Part shown: positions 18,355 through 27,226 of the stretch, one piece after another
Layout: the number at the start of each line of letters is the position of its first letter
Numbering within the stretch: position 1 is the stretch's first letter
Notes under the pieces: model-generated
What the model was told of the DNA's origin: nothing
The model's database searches: none
The model's input: the letters and a program-made list of their open reading frames with translations, nothing else
Assembly: GCA_963702685.1 (NCBI GenBank)
Contig: CAVPDQ010000027.1
Location: forward strand, 186,001 to 250,000
Direction of reading: 5' to 3'
Source of the DNA: AP-15 sp963702685
GTDB lineage: Bacteria; Pseudomonadota; Alphaproteobacteria; ATCC43930; CGMCC-115725
Length of the DNA stretch: 64,000 nucleotides
Made by a program: the position numbers and the translations under genes

Positions 18355-19841
18355 CCGCCTATCAACAGCTCGAAGCGCGCTTTCGCCGGCTCGGCGCGAT
18401 CGAGCAGGCGGTCTCGATGCTGCATTGGGATGCCGCGGCGATGATGCCGCCGGGCGGTGCCGCGGCGCGCAGCGAGCAGCTTGCAACCTTGCGCCTCGTC
18501 GCGCACCAGGACCTGACCGCACCGGAGATCGGCGGGCTGTTGCACGAAGCCGAGGTCGCGGGAAATTCCCTCGACGCGTGGCAATCCGCCAATTTGCGCG
18601 AAATGCGTCGCCGCTGGCGGCACGCGGCGGCACTGCCGGGCGATCTCGTCGAGGCGCGCTCGCGGGCTTGCTCCGAATGCGAGGCAGCATGGCGCGAGGC
18701 CCGCATCAACAGCGATTTCGCCGCCGTTCTTCCAGCCCTCGAACGCGTGCTCGGCTTGCAGCGGGAGATCGCCGGGATCAAGGCCGAGCAGCTCCGGACA
18801 AGCCCTTACGAGGCGCTCCTCGACGTCTACGAGCCGGGCGGATCGGTCGCGACGATCGACCGGCTGTTCGCCGAAATCGCCGGGTTTCTGCCCGAGCTGA
18901 CCGAGGCCGTCCTGAGCCGCCAGGCGTCGCATCCGCCGCCGCCGGCGCCGCAAGGTCCGTTCCCGGTCGAGGTGCAGCGCCGTGTCGGCATCGAGCTGAT
19001 GCAGCAGATCGGCTTTGATTTCGCGCATGGCCGGCTCGATGTCAGCGCCCATCCGTTTTGCGGCGGCACGCCCGAGGATGTGCGGATCACGACACGCTAC
19101 GACGAAAGCGATTTTGCCCGCGCGCTGATGGGAGTGCTGCACGAGACCGGCCATGCCCTCTATCAGCGCGGCCTGCCGCCGGAATGGCGCTTGCAGCCGG
19201 TCGGGCGCGCGCGCGGCATGGCGATGCATGAAAGCCAGTCGCTGCTCCTCGAAATGCAGGTCTGCCGCAGCCGCGCCTTTATCGATTTTGCCGCTCCGAT
19301 CCTGCGCCGGGCCTTTATCGGCGACGGGCCCGCCTGGGAGGCCGAGGCGCTTTATCGCCGCCAAATCCGGGTCGGGCGCGGTCTGATCCGCGTCGATGCC
19401 GACGAGGTCACCTATCCGGCGCATGTGATCCTGCGCTACCGGATCGAGCGCGCCATGCTGGCGGGCGATTTGGCCCCGGCCGACCTGCCGGGCGCCTGGG
19501 CCGAAGGGTCGCGCCAGCTCCTCGGCGTGGCGCCCGCCAACGACCGCGAAGGCTGCCTCCAGGACATCCATTGGTATGACGGCATTTGGGCCTATTTCCC
19601 GACCTACACGCTCGGGGCGCTGATCGCGGCCCAGCTGTTCGAGGCGGTGCGCCGGGCCGTCCCCGATCTCGTCGAGGCGATTTCGGCTGGCAATTTCGCG
19701 CCGCTTTTCGGTTGGCTGCGCGCCAAGGTGCATCAAAACGGCTCGTTGCTCTCGACTGCGGAGCTGGTCGAAGCAGCCACCGGCCGGCCGCTTGGCACGG
19801 CGAGCTTCGAGCGGCACCTGCGCGCCCGCTACCTCAATTAG
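18351..19841 (+). CDS. M32 family metallocarboxypeptidase
   Basis: A 496-residue cytoplasmic zinc carboxypeptidase of the M32 (Taq carboxypeptidase) family, which removes C-terminal residues with broad specificity. The zinc site is HETGHALYQRGLP, and MAMHESQSLLLEMQ supplies the distal Glu. DVRITTRYDE and YPAHVILRYRIE are further family motifs. The ATG overlaps the SURF1 stop, so it may be translated from the oxidase transcript although it has no known link to oxidase assembly. Confidence 0.93.
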   Translation: MTAYQQLEARFRRLGAIEQAVSMLHWDAAAMMPPGGAAARSEQLATLRLVAHQDLTAPEIGGLLHEAEVAGNSLDAWQSANLREMRRRWRHAAALPGDLVEARSRACSECEAAWREARINSDFAAVLPALERVLGLQREIAGIKAEQLRTSPYEALLDVYEPGGSVATIDRLFAEIAGFLPELTEAVLSRQASHPPPPAPQGPFPVEVQRRVGIELMQQIGFDFAHGRLDVSAHPFCGGTPEDVRITTRYDESDFARALMGVLHETGHALYQRGLPPEWRLQPVGRARGMAMHESQSLLLEMQVCRSRAFIDFAAPILRRAFIGDGPAWEAEALYRRQIRVGRGLIRVDADEVTYPAHVILRYRIERAMLAGDLAPADLPGAWAEGSRQLLGVAPANDREGCLQDIHWYDGIWAYFPTYTLGALIAAQLFEAVRRAVPDLVEAISAGNFAPLFGWLRAKVHQNGSLLSTAELVEAATGRPLGTASFERHLRARYLN

Positions 19842-19909
19842 GTGACGAAGCGGGCGTTGCGGCGTTAGTGCATAATCCGACAGGCTTCCGCAAAGTGAGG
19901 GGGACGATT

Positions 19910-21220
19910 TTGTTCGATCAAGCCGCGCAATTGCCTGCCGAGAATGCGGAGCGAGAGAGCACGCTCGAACGGTTCGAAAGGGTGCGGCGCGAGAGCGAGG
20001 CGCTCGCCGCCAATCTGACGCCCGAGGACCAGTCGATCCAATCGATGCCCGATGCCAGCCCGACAAAATGGCATCTGGCGCACACCAGCTGGTTTTTCGA
20101 GACCTTCATCCTCGGCCCGCTCGACCGGCGCTACCGCGTCTTCGACCCGGCCTTCGCCTATCTGTTCAACTCCTATTACGAGGCGGCGGGACCGCGCCAC
20201 CCGCGGCCCGAGCGCGGCCTCCTGTCGCGTCCGACGGTCGATATCGTCGGCGCCTATCGCGACCATATCGGCGCCGCGATGGCCCGCCTTGCCGAAGCCG
20301 CCGATGCCGCCTCCTGGTGCCGGGCGGCTGCGTTGCTCGAGCTCGGCCTGCATCACGAGCAGCAGCATCAGGAATTGATCCTGATGGACATCAAGCATGT
20401 GTTTTCGGTCAATCCGCTGCAGCCCGCCTACCAGGCCCCGCGGCCGGCGGTCGCGGCACCCGCGGCACCATTGGATTGGATCGATTTCGCCGGCGGGCTG
20501 GTCGAGCTCGGCCATCCCGGCGACGGCTTCGCATTCGACAACGAGACGCCGCGCCACAAGGTGTGGCTCGATCCGTTCCGCCTTGCCACTCGCCCCGCGA
20601 CCTGTGGCGATGTCCTCGAATTCATCGAAGAAGGCGGCTATCGGCGGCCCGAATTCTGGCTCTCCGACGGCTGGGCGACGGTGCGCGCCGAGGGCTGGGA
20701 GGCGCCGCTTTATTGGCATCGCGAAGACGCAGATCGAGGCTGGTCGGTCTTTACCCTTGCCGGGCGCCGCCCGCTGAACCCGGCCGAGCCCGTCTGTCAT
20801 GTCAGCTATTACGAGGCCGACGCTTTTGCCCGCTGGGCCGGCAAACGGCTGCCGCGCGAAGCCGAATGGGAATTTGCCGCGCAAGGCCTCCCGCTCGCCG
20901 GCAATTTTGCCGATCGGGGGGTGTTTCATCCGGCGGCCGATGCCAGTGTGGACGATTCCGGTGTGGGCGCGCCCGGGCTGCGCCAGATGTTCGGCGATGT
21001 CTGGGAATGGACCGCCAGCCCCTATATCGCCTATCCGCGGTTTCGCCCGGCCGCGGGAGCGATCGGCGAGTACAACGGCAAGTTCATGTCGGGCCAGATG
21101 GTGTTGCGCGGCGGTGCAGCGGTCACCCCGGCCGGGCACATCCGCGCCAGCTACCGCAATTTTTTCCCGCCTTGGGCGCGCTGGGCGTTTGCCGGATTGC
21201 GGCTCGCGGAGGACAGCTGA
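19910..21220 (+). CDS. egtB: Ergothioneine biosynthesis sulfoxide synthase EgtB
   Basis: A 436-residue EgtB-type non-heme iron enzyme that joins a thiol to C2 of trimethylhistidine (hercynine). The N-terminal DinB-like half carries the iron ligands in KWHLAHTSWFFE and GLHHEQQHQELILMD. The C-terminal half is an FGE-sulfatase fold (LPREAEWEFAAQG, DVWEWTASPY, FAGLRLAED). A TTG start at 19910 is preferred because GAGGGGG lies six bases upstream; GTG codons at 19868 and 19895 are alternatives. Its TGA shares one base with the ATG of egtD. No egtC or egtA is in the window. Confidence 0.92.
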   Translation: MFDQAAQLPAENAERESTLERFERVRRESEALAANLTPEDQSIQSMPDASPTKWHLAHTSWFFETFILGPLDRRYRVFDPAFAYLFNSYYEAAGPRHPRPERGLLSRPTVDIVGAYRDHIGAAMARLAEAADAASWCRAAALLELGLHHEQQHQELILMDIKHVFSVNPLQPAYQAPRPAVAAPAAPLDWIDFAGGLVELGHPGDGFAFDNETPRHKVWLDPFRLATRPATCGDVLEFIEEGGYRRPEFWLSDGWATVRAEGWEAPLYWHREDADRGWSVFTLAGRRPLNPAEPVCHVSYYEADAFARWAGKRLPREAEWEFAAQGLPLAGNFADRGVFHPAADASVDDSGVGAPGLRQMFGDVWEWTASPYIAYPRFRPAAGAIGEYNGKFMSGQMVLRGGAAVTPAGHIRASYRNFFPPWARWAFAGLRLAEDS

Positions 21221-22188
21221 TGCTGAGCGAAGCGCGCTTTGCCTTTTACGATCTGGCGCCGGGTGAGGAGAGCTTTCGCGACGCCGTGCTGAACGGTCTC
21301 GGCCGCGAGCGCAAATCGATCCCCTGCAAATTTTTTTACGACGCGCGCGGCTCGGCCTTGTTCGAGGCGATTTGCCGCCTGCCGGAGTACTACCCGACCC
21401 GTACCGAGATCGCGATCCTCGAAGAGAACGCCGCCGAGATCGCCGCGCAAATGGATCCGCACTGCCGGTTGATCGAGCTCGGCAGCGGTGCCAGCCGCAA
21501 GGTGCGCATTCTGCTGAACGCGCTCGACCGGCCGGCGGCTTATGTGCCGGTCGATATTTCGGGCGACCATCTGCGCGAGGCCGCGCTCAATCTGGCCGAG
21601 GATTTTCCGGAGCTCCCGGTGATCGCGGTCTGCGCCGACTACACCCGGCCCTTTGCGATGCCGCCGCTGCCCGGCCCGCGCGGCAAGCGGGTCGGGTTTT
21701 TCCCCGGCTCGACGATCGGCAATTTCGAGCCGTCGGCGGCCGTGCGTTTCCTGGCCAATTGCGCCCAAATCCTCGGACCCGGCGGCGAGATGCTGATCGG
21801 CGTCGATCTGAAAAAGGATCCGAAAATCCTCGACGCCGCCTATAACGACCGCGCCGGCGTCACCGCCGCCTTCAACCTCAACCTGCTGGAGCGGATCAAC
21901 CGCGAGCTCGACGGCGATCTCGACCTCGACCGCTTTGAGCATCTCGGCTTTTATAACGAGCGCGAAGGCCGGATCGAAATCTACATCCGCAGCCTATCCG
22001 AGCAGCAGGCCACGATCGCCGGCCGGCGTTTCGGCTTCGCCGCCGGCGAACTGATCCACACCGAATACTCCTACAAATACACGGTTGGCGAATTTCGCGC
22101 CTTGGCGGCACAGTCCGGGTTCCGGCCGGTCGATACCTGGACCGACCCGAACCAGCTGTTCAGCGTGCATTATTTCCGGCAGCGCTGA
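21220..22188 (+). CDS. egtD: L-histidine N-alpha-methyltransferase EgtD
   Basis: A 322-residue SAM-dependent enzyme that trimethylates histidine to hercynine, the substrate of EgtB. Motifs include KSIPCKFFYDARGSALFEAI, PEYYPTRTEIAIL, the SAM loop IELGSGASRKVR and the FFPGSTIGNFEP segment. The C-terminus (IHTEYSYKYTVGEF) is typical. Translational coupling to egtB (TGATG) makes a compact two-gene ergothioneine operon, giving the cell a low-molecular-weight thiol for redox defence. Confidence 0.95.
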   Translation: MLSEARFAFYDLAPGEESFRDAVLNGLGRERKSIPCKFFYDARGSALFEAICRLPEYYPTRTEIAILEENAAEIAAQMDPHCRLIELGSGASRKVRILLNALDRPAAYVPVDISGDHLREAALNLAEDFPELPVIAVCADYTRPFAMPPLPGPRGKRVGFFPGSTIGNFEPSAAVRFLANCAQILGPGGEMLIGVDLKKDPKILDAAYNDRAGVTAAFNLNLLERINRELDGDLDLDRFEHLGFYNEREGRIEIYIRSLSEQQATIAGRRFGFAAGELIHTEYSYKYTVGEFRALAAQSGFRPVDTWTDPNQLFSVHYFRQR

Positions 22189-22193
22189 CCCGC

Positions 22194-22409
22194 TCAATAA
22201 CGCCAAGCATAATAAGGGTGATGGTGCCGCCACCAGGCGTAGCTGTGGTGGTGCCAATAGCGGTGATGGTGCCATCGCCACCAAGAGTGACGCGGATACC
22301 AGCAATGCAGACCATGGACATTCCACCAGCACCGGGCTTCCGCCGGCGATCCCATAGCTGCGGTGCCGAGCAAAAAGGCAGCAAGCCCTGCGAGGATGAA
22401 TTTTCTCAT
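22194..22409 (-). CDS. Small secreted His/Trp/Tyr-rich protein
   Basis: A 71-residue exported protein of unknown function. A signal peptide (MRKFILAGLAAFLLGTAAMG) precedes a mature part of about 45 residues built almost entirely from His, Trp, Tyr and Arg, with HHHRYWHHH and WWRHHHPYYAW. GAAGG sits seven bases before the ATG at 22409; the ATG at 22415 is too close to it. Such His-rich exported peptides are widespread in alphaproteobacteria and may bind metals, but no role is established here. It converges on egtD with a five-base gap. Confidence 0.65.
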   Translation of the reverse strand: MRKFILAGLAAFLLGTAAMGSPAEARCWWNVHGLHCWYPRHSWWRWHHHRYWHHHSYAWWRHHHPYYAWRY

Positions 22410-22503
22410 CGCCATACCTTCTCGAAACTTTCGCTCCTGAGACGATAACGACGAGACCCGCCTGCGTAGTTCCGGTTTATCTTATTTGATCGGCGGCCTT
22501 ACC

Positions 22504-23127
22504 TTATGCTCCTGCCAATGCGCGCAATATGTTCTCGACGGCTTTTCGCGGATCGGCGGCCCGCATCGCTTCGCCCATGACCGCGACGCCGGCCGCACCC
22601 GCTCTGCGGCAGGCGGCTGCGTTCGCTGCCGTGACCCCGCCGAGCGCCACCACCGCACCCGGCACCTCGGCAACCAGCTTTGCCAGGCCGTCGAGGCCGA
22701 GCGCCGGCCCGTAGCCGGGCTTGCTGGCGCTCGGGAACACCGGGCTCAAGGTGACGTAATCAGCACCCGCGCGCAGCGCTGCGGCGGCCTCTGTCGGCGA
22801 ATGCGCGGAGGCGCCGATCAGCGCCGCCGGGAGGCGGGCGCGCACCGGCTCGACAATGGCGCCGCCCGGCAGATGGACCCCGTCCGCGCCGGCCGCGATC
22901 GCCGCCTCGACATCGTCGTGGACGGTCACGACCGCGCCGTAGCGGTGACCCAGCGCCACGAGCGCGGCGAGCAGCCGGCACCGCGCGTCGGCCGGGAGGT
23001 CCTTCTCGCGCAGGCTGAACCAGCGGCAGCCGCCGTCGAGCACCGCCGCTGCAATCTCCTCGATCGGCCGCCGCGCTTGGGCACGGTCGGAGATGACGAG
23101 CAGCGGCGGAACCGGCAGCGCAGCCAC
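22504..23127 (-). CDS. thiE: Thiamine phosphate synthase
   Basis: A 207-residue TIM-barrel enzyme that couples HMP-pyrophosphate and thiazole phosphate to make thiamine phosphate. It has WFSLREKDLP, VHDDVEAAIAAGADGVHLP, the loop IGASAHSPTEAAAA and the phosphate-binding VVALGGVTAAN. All are family hallmarks, and the length is normal. It follows the SIMPL-domain gene by nine bases. No other thi genes are nearby. Confidence 0.92.
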   Translation of the reverse strand: MAALPVPPLLVISDRAQARRPIEEIAAAVLDGGCRWFSLREKDLPADARCRLLAALVALGHRYGAVVTVHDDVEAAIAAGADGVHLPGGAIVEPVRARLPAALIGASAHSPTEAAAALRAGADYVTLSPVFPSASKPGYGPALGLDGLAKLVAEVPGAVVALGGVTAANAAACRRAGAAGVAVMGEAMRAADPRKAVENILRALAGA

Positions 23128-23136
23128 GCTCGACTC

Positions 23137-23859
23137 CTATGGGCCGGGCGGGCCGAGCAGCACCGCCGCGGTGACGGTGAGCCGGACCGTCGCTTCCCCG
23201 GGTGCCGCGACCGGCGCGGCCTGCGCCATCGCCGTGGCAAAGCGCGGCATCGGCTGCCCCCCGGTCTCGGCGTTGCCGACCCTCAGCTCCTGATAGCCGA
23301 GGACCGAAAGGCGCATGTGCTCGGCGATCGACGCGGCGCGCAAGCCGAGCCCGGAGAGCGCCTCGCCGGTCAAATCCTCCTCGACGCCGCGCAACGTCTC
23401 CGGCGACACCTCGTAGGCGAGCGAGGACATGACGAGCCCGTCCGATTGCAGCGCGCCGGCGAGGGTCAGCATCGCATCGGCGGCCTTGCCGGTCAAAATC
23501 AGCGACTGGCTGCCGCGCCAGCGGGCCGGCTGGTTTTGCGGCTCCTCTTCGCCGACCGAATAAGAGCCGGTTTCGACCTCGACCCCCTGCACCTGACGGG
23601 CGCGGGCGAGTGCCGCCGCCATCCGGCGGTTGATCGCCGATTGCACGCCGAGCGCATCGGCGCCGCTTTCCTCGGCCCGCAGCTCGATACGCAGCAAATC
23701 GCGCACGACCTTGCGCTCGGCGGTCTGGGTCAAATGCAGCACCGTCGGCGGCTGGCGCGGTGCCGTCTGCGCGCCGGCTGGCGACGACAGCGCAAAGGCC
23801 CACAAGATCGCGAGAAGAAGCAGCAGCGCGCCTTGCGCTGCGGCACGCTCTGCTCTCAG
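23137..23859 (-). CDS. Exported SIMPL-domain (DUF541) protein, 5' end uncertain
   Basis: A protein of about 240 residues with a SIMPL/DUF541 domain, usually a periplasmic oligomeric protein of unclear function. A hydrophobic signal (LLLLLAILWAFALSSPAGAQ) precedes a mature part starting TAPRQPPTVLHLTQTAERKV. The frame has no ATG, GTG or TTG at a sensible place. A CTG at 23859 overlapping the PrpD stop is the only in-frame candidate. A GTG at 23846 in another frame would give a classic MPQRKA signal start if one base were missing near 23835. A sequence error there is likely. It overlaps the end of the MmgE/PrpD gene. Confidence 0.7.
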   Translation of the reverse strand: MRAERAAAQGALLLLLAILWAFALSSPAGAQTAPRQPPTVLHLTQTAERKVVRDLLRIELRAEESGADALGVQSAINRRMAAALARARQVQGVEVETGSYSVGEEEPQNQPARWRGSQSLILTGKAADAMLTLAGALQSDGLVMSSLAYEVSPETLRGVEEDLTGEALSGLGLRAASIAEHMRLSVLGYQELRVGNAETGGQPMPRFATAMAQAAPVAAPGEATVRLTVTAAVLLGPPGP

Positions 23860-25203
23860 AGCGCGGTCAAGCCGCGGGCCGAGCCGCTTTCCAGCCGGCG
23901 CAGGCGCTCGAACAGGATCTCGGGGGCGATGCGCGAGCCGCCGGCATCGAGGCAGAGGCGGAATTTGTCGAACAGCTCGGCTTCGCTGAGCGGCCGGTCG
24001 GCATGGCCTGTGGCGCGGCGCACCTGCTCGCTCGCGACGCTGCCGCCGGCGACGAGATCGACCCGGACCTGGTCCCACACCGAGGCGCCGGACATTTCGG
24101 GATCGTAATTCTGGTTGGTTTCGACCGAGACCCGCGGCATCAGCCGCTGGATTTCCGGGCGCCGGACAAATTCGTCGGTGTATTCGGCAAGGCCGGCGCG
24201 GCCCGCGACCACCGCGCTCGCCATCGCGAACTCCATGCTGAACTTGGCTTCGAGCCCGGTCTGCGGCCGGTGGTTGCGCAGGATCAGCGAATGGGTGTCG
24301 CTCAGCGACACCGTGACCCGCTCGATTTCCTCGGGCTTTAGCGGATGCTGCTCGATGCAGGTCGAGCATCGCGTCGAGCGCGCGATGGGTGCAATAGCAG
24401 GCCGGGTATTTCTTGATGCCGATCCGGTAGGCGACGATTTTCCAATCGCGGCCGAGCCCGTCGGCCGGGCTCTCGCGATCGGCTTTGCCCTCGGGCGACA
24501 CCGCGCTCAAAAATCCTTGGCCATGCTCGAGCGCGTCGGGCGACGCGGTAAAGCCGATCTCGGCGAGCCGCGCCGAGATTACCCCGGAATGCGCCGCCCG
24601 GCCGGCGTGGAACGGTTTGGTCATCGTGCCGAAATTGGCCATGACGCCGCTGCTGTGCGAGGCCGCGAGCGCCAGGGCATGGGCGGTGCGCGGCGCATCG
24701 AGACGGCGCAGCAGGGCGCAAGCCGCCGCCGCGCCGATCGGGCCGAAAATGCCGGTCGGATGCCAGCCCTTGCGGTGATGGTGGCCGGGATCGCGTGCGG
24801 CGAGCTCGGCCCAGGTTTCGTAGCCGGCGACATAGGCCGCGAGCATGTCGCGGCCCGAGGCGCCGAGCGCCTCGCCCTCGGCGAGGATCGCCGGCACCAT
24901 CACGGTGCTCGGATGGCCGCGCAGCGAGGCGACATCGTCGTAATCGAGCGCATGCCCGGCGGTGCCGTTGATCCATGCCGCCTCCGGCGCCGGCGCGCGC
25001 TCGCCGGAGAAATACAATGTCGCCTCGCCGCCGGCGGGCGCCAGCGCGCGGCGCAGCAGCTGGGGTGCAGGGTCCTGCGCCCCGGCGATCATCGTGGCGA
25101 TGCAATCGGCAAAGCCGATGCGCGCCACCTCGACCGCCTCGGCCGGCAGCCGCTCGAACGAAAGCTCCGCGACAAAGCGGCCGAGATCCTGGGTCAGCGG
25201 CAT
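23856..25203 (-). CDS. MmgE/PrpD family protein, frame broken
   Basis: A homologue of the 2-methylcitrate dehydratase/immune-responsive gene family, expected at about 448 residues. N-terminal motifs are intact: ADCIATMIAGA, WINGTAGHALDYDD, RGHPSTVMVPAIL and KGWHPTGIFGPIGAAAA. The frame changes at 24351-24354, where one extra base follows the codons for MLDLH; dropping it joins the upstream part to HPLKPEEIERVTVSLSD and a normal C-terminus. GGAGGA precedes the ATG at 25203. The role could be propionate or other hydroxy-acid metabolism, but no prpBC genes are nearby. Whether the break is real or an error is open. Confidence 0.8.
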
Positions 25204-25331
25204 CTGCGTTCCTCCGATTCATGCGCCGATCGGCGACATTATGATCCGGTCCGCGGGTCTCGGCTATCGCACGACAGAGGCACGACAGAGGAGGGCATTG
25301 TCAGGTTGCCCGTCTTGGGCGATGTAGGCGT

Positions 25332-26072
25332 ATGAGCTCGAGACTTCCGCAAGCGCTGGTGACGCGGCCCCGCGAGGAAGCCGCAGCCTTGGCGGCGGCG
25401 TTGGCGCGCCGCGGCGTCGCTGCGCTGATCGAGCCGTTGCTCGACATCCGGTATCGGACGACCGCGCCGCTCGACCTCGCCGGGGTGCAGGCTGTCCTGT
25501 GCACCAGCGCCAATGGCGTGCGGGCGTTGGCGCGGGCGAGCGGGGTGCGGGACCTGCCGCTGTTTGCGGTCGGCGACGCGACGGCGGCGCGCGCCCATGC
25601 CTTGGGCTTCTCTGCCGTCGCCAGCGCCGGCGGCAACGTCATCGACCTCGCCCGCCTCGTGGCGGCTCGGCTTTCTCCCCGGAATGGGCGCCTCGTGCAT
25701 GTCGCCGGAAATGTCGTGGCTGGCGACCTTGCGGGCGATCTGCGCGGCTGCGGCTTTGCGATCGAGCGCGCCGTCCTTTACGAAGCCCGTCCGGCAACGG
25801 CGCTGAGCCGCGAGGCGAAAGACGCCTTCGAGGCCGGAGCGATCGACGTCGCCATGTTCTTTTCACCGCGGACGGCGGCAATCTTCGTCAGGCTCGCGAC
25901 GGATGCCAGGGTCGGCGAGCTGTGCGGCAAGGTCGTCGCGCTGTCGATCAGCCGCGCCGCCGACAGGGCGCTGGGCGATTTGCCGTGGCGGCAGCGACGG
26001 ATCGCCGATATGCCGAGCCAGTCGGCGCTGCTCGATGCGCTCGATGCGGTGTTCATGAGCAAAGCGCAATGA
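25332..26072 (+). CDS. hemD: Uroporphyrinogen-III synthase
   Basis: A 246-residue HemD, which closes hydroxymethylbilane to uroporphyrinogen III in heme and corrinoid synthesis. HemD is weakly conserved. Support comes from the ALVTRPREEA start, VLCTSANGVRAL, the AVGDATAARAHALGF phosphate-like loop and IDVAMFFSPRTAAIF. It also starts the alphaproteobacterial set hemD-mitofilin-hemY. Its stop overlaps the next ATG (ATGA). Confidence 0.88.
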   Translation: MSSRLPQALVTRPREEAAALAAALARRGVAALIEPLLDIRYRTTAPLDLAGVQAVLCTSANGVRALARASGVRDLPLFAVGDATAARAHALGFSAVASAGGNVIDLARLVAARLSPRNGRLVHVAGNVVAGDLAGDLRGCGFAIERAVLYEARPATALSREAKDAFEAGAIDVAMFFSPRTAAIFVRLATDARVGELCGKVVALSISRAADRALGDLPWRQRRIADMPSQSALLDALDAVFMSKAQ

Positions 26073-27226
26073 CGGCAGCCGAGAGCGCAGGGCGTTCGAG
26101 TGAGAACGAGCGGCCGGTGGCCGCCGCGCCCGCGCCGGAGCCGGATCGGCCGCCGGAGCCGGACCAGCCGTCGGCGTGGGCGCGACGCGCGGGTCTGGCC
26201 TGGCCCGTGGTGGCGCTGGCGCTGCTGGTTTTGCTCGTCGGCATCGCTCTGTCGCCGTTCTGGGCGCCGGCATTGGCGCCGCTGCTGCCATGGGGAAATC
26301 GCCGGGCTGCTTCGGAATATGCGGCGCTCGAGGCGCGGCTGGGGGCGTTGGAGCAGCGCCCGGTCGTGACCGGCGCCGATATCGATGCACTCAAAGCCGC
26401 GCAAGCCGCGCTCGCACGGCGCATCGACAAGATCGAAGCCGAGGCCGGCGGCAGCGCGCGTGCCGAGACCGCCGCCATCGCTGCGCAGAAAGCAATTCAG
26501 CGGCTCGCCGAGCAGGTCGATGCGCTCGATGCGCAATCGGGCCACACCGCCGCGCTGATCGTGCCGATGCAGCAGCAGCTCAGCCATCTCGGCAGCGGCG
26601 CCGCCGACCTCGCCGGCCGTGTCGCAGCGCTCGAACATCAGATGCAGGCGCAGCAGGGCGTCGACCGGACCGGCGCCGCGCTGCTCGCGGGTCTGCTGCA
26701 AATCCGCGAGGCGGTCGAAGCCGGCCGGCCGTTTCCAAACCAATACGACGCCTTTATGGCGCTCGCTCACGGCGACCCAAAGCTCACCGCGGCGGCGGCG
26801 CCGCTCGCCGAAGCCGCGCATAACGGTGTCGCCAGCCGCGCGGTGCTGCGGCAGCGGCTCGACGACCTCGGCGGCCGGATCGCCGGCGCCACGACGCCGC
26901 CGCCGGCCGGCGATTGGCGCGGCAAGGCATTGGCCGAGCTGCGGTCGCTGGTGACGATCCGCCGCCTCGACGGCGCCGGGCAATCCCCAGCCGAAGCCGC
27001 GCTCGGCGCCGCGCAACGGGCGTTGTCGCGGGGCGACCTCGCGGCGGCGGTCGAGAATTTGGGCTCGCTCGCCGGCGCCAGTGGCGAGGCGGCGCGGCCA
27101 TGGCTGGCGATGGCGCGCTCGCGGCTCGCGGTCGAGGACGCGCTGGCGCAGCTGCAGCAGCTGCTGGTGGCGCGGCTCGATATGATAAATCCGGCTGCGA
27201 GCGCCGCGCCGAAAGCAGCACCCTGA
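26069..27226 (+). CDS. Mitofilin-like (COG4223) inner-membrane protein
   Basis: A 385-residue protein with an acidic, Pro-rich N-terminus, one transmembrane helix (about residues 40-62, LAWPVVALALLVLLVGIAL), a coiled-coil middle rich in Ala, Leu and Gln, and an alpha-helical C-terminal domain. This is the layout of the bacterial mitofilin/COG4223 proteins encoded between hemD and hemY in alphaproteobacteria. They are thought to be relatives of mitochondrial Mic60 and to shape the inner membrane. Overlaps at both ends show it is part of the hem operon. Confidence 0.82.
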   Translation: MTAAESAGRSSENERPVAAAPAPEPDRPPEPDQPSAWARRAGLAWPVVALALLVLLVGIALSPFWAPALAPLLPWGNRRAASEYAALEARLGALEQRPVVTGADIDALKAAQAALARRIDKIEAEAGGSARAETAAIAAQKAIQRLAEQVDALDAQSGHTAALIVPMQQQLSHLGSGAADLAGRVAALEHQMQAQQGVDRTGAALLAGLLQIREAVEAGRPFPNQYDAFMALAHGDPKLTAAAAPLAEAAHNGVASRAVLRQRLDDLGGRIAGATTPPPAGDWRGKALAELRSLVTIRRLDGAGQSPAEAALGAAQRALSRGDLAAAVENLGSLAGASGEAARPWLAMARSRLAVEDALAQLQQLLVARLDMINPAASAAPKAAP

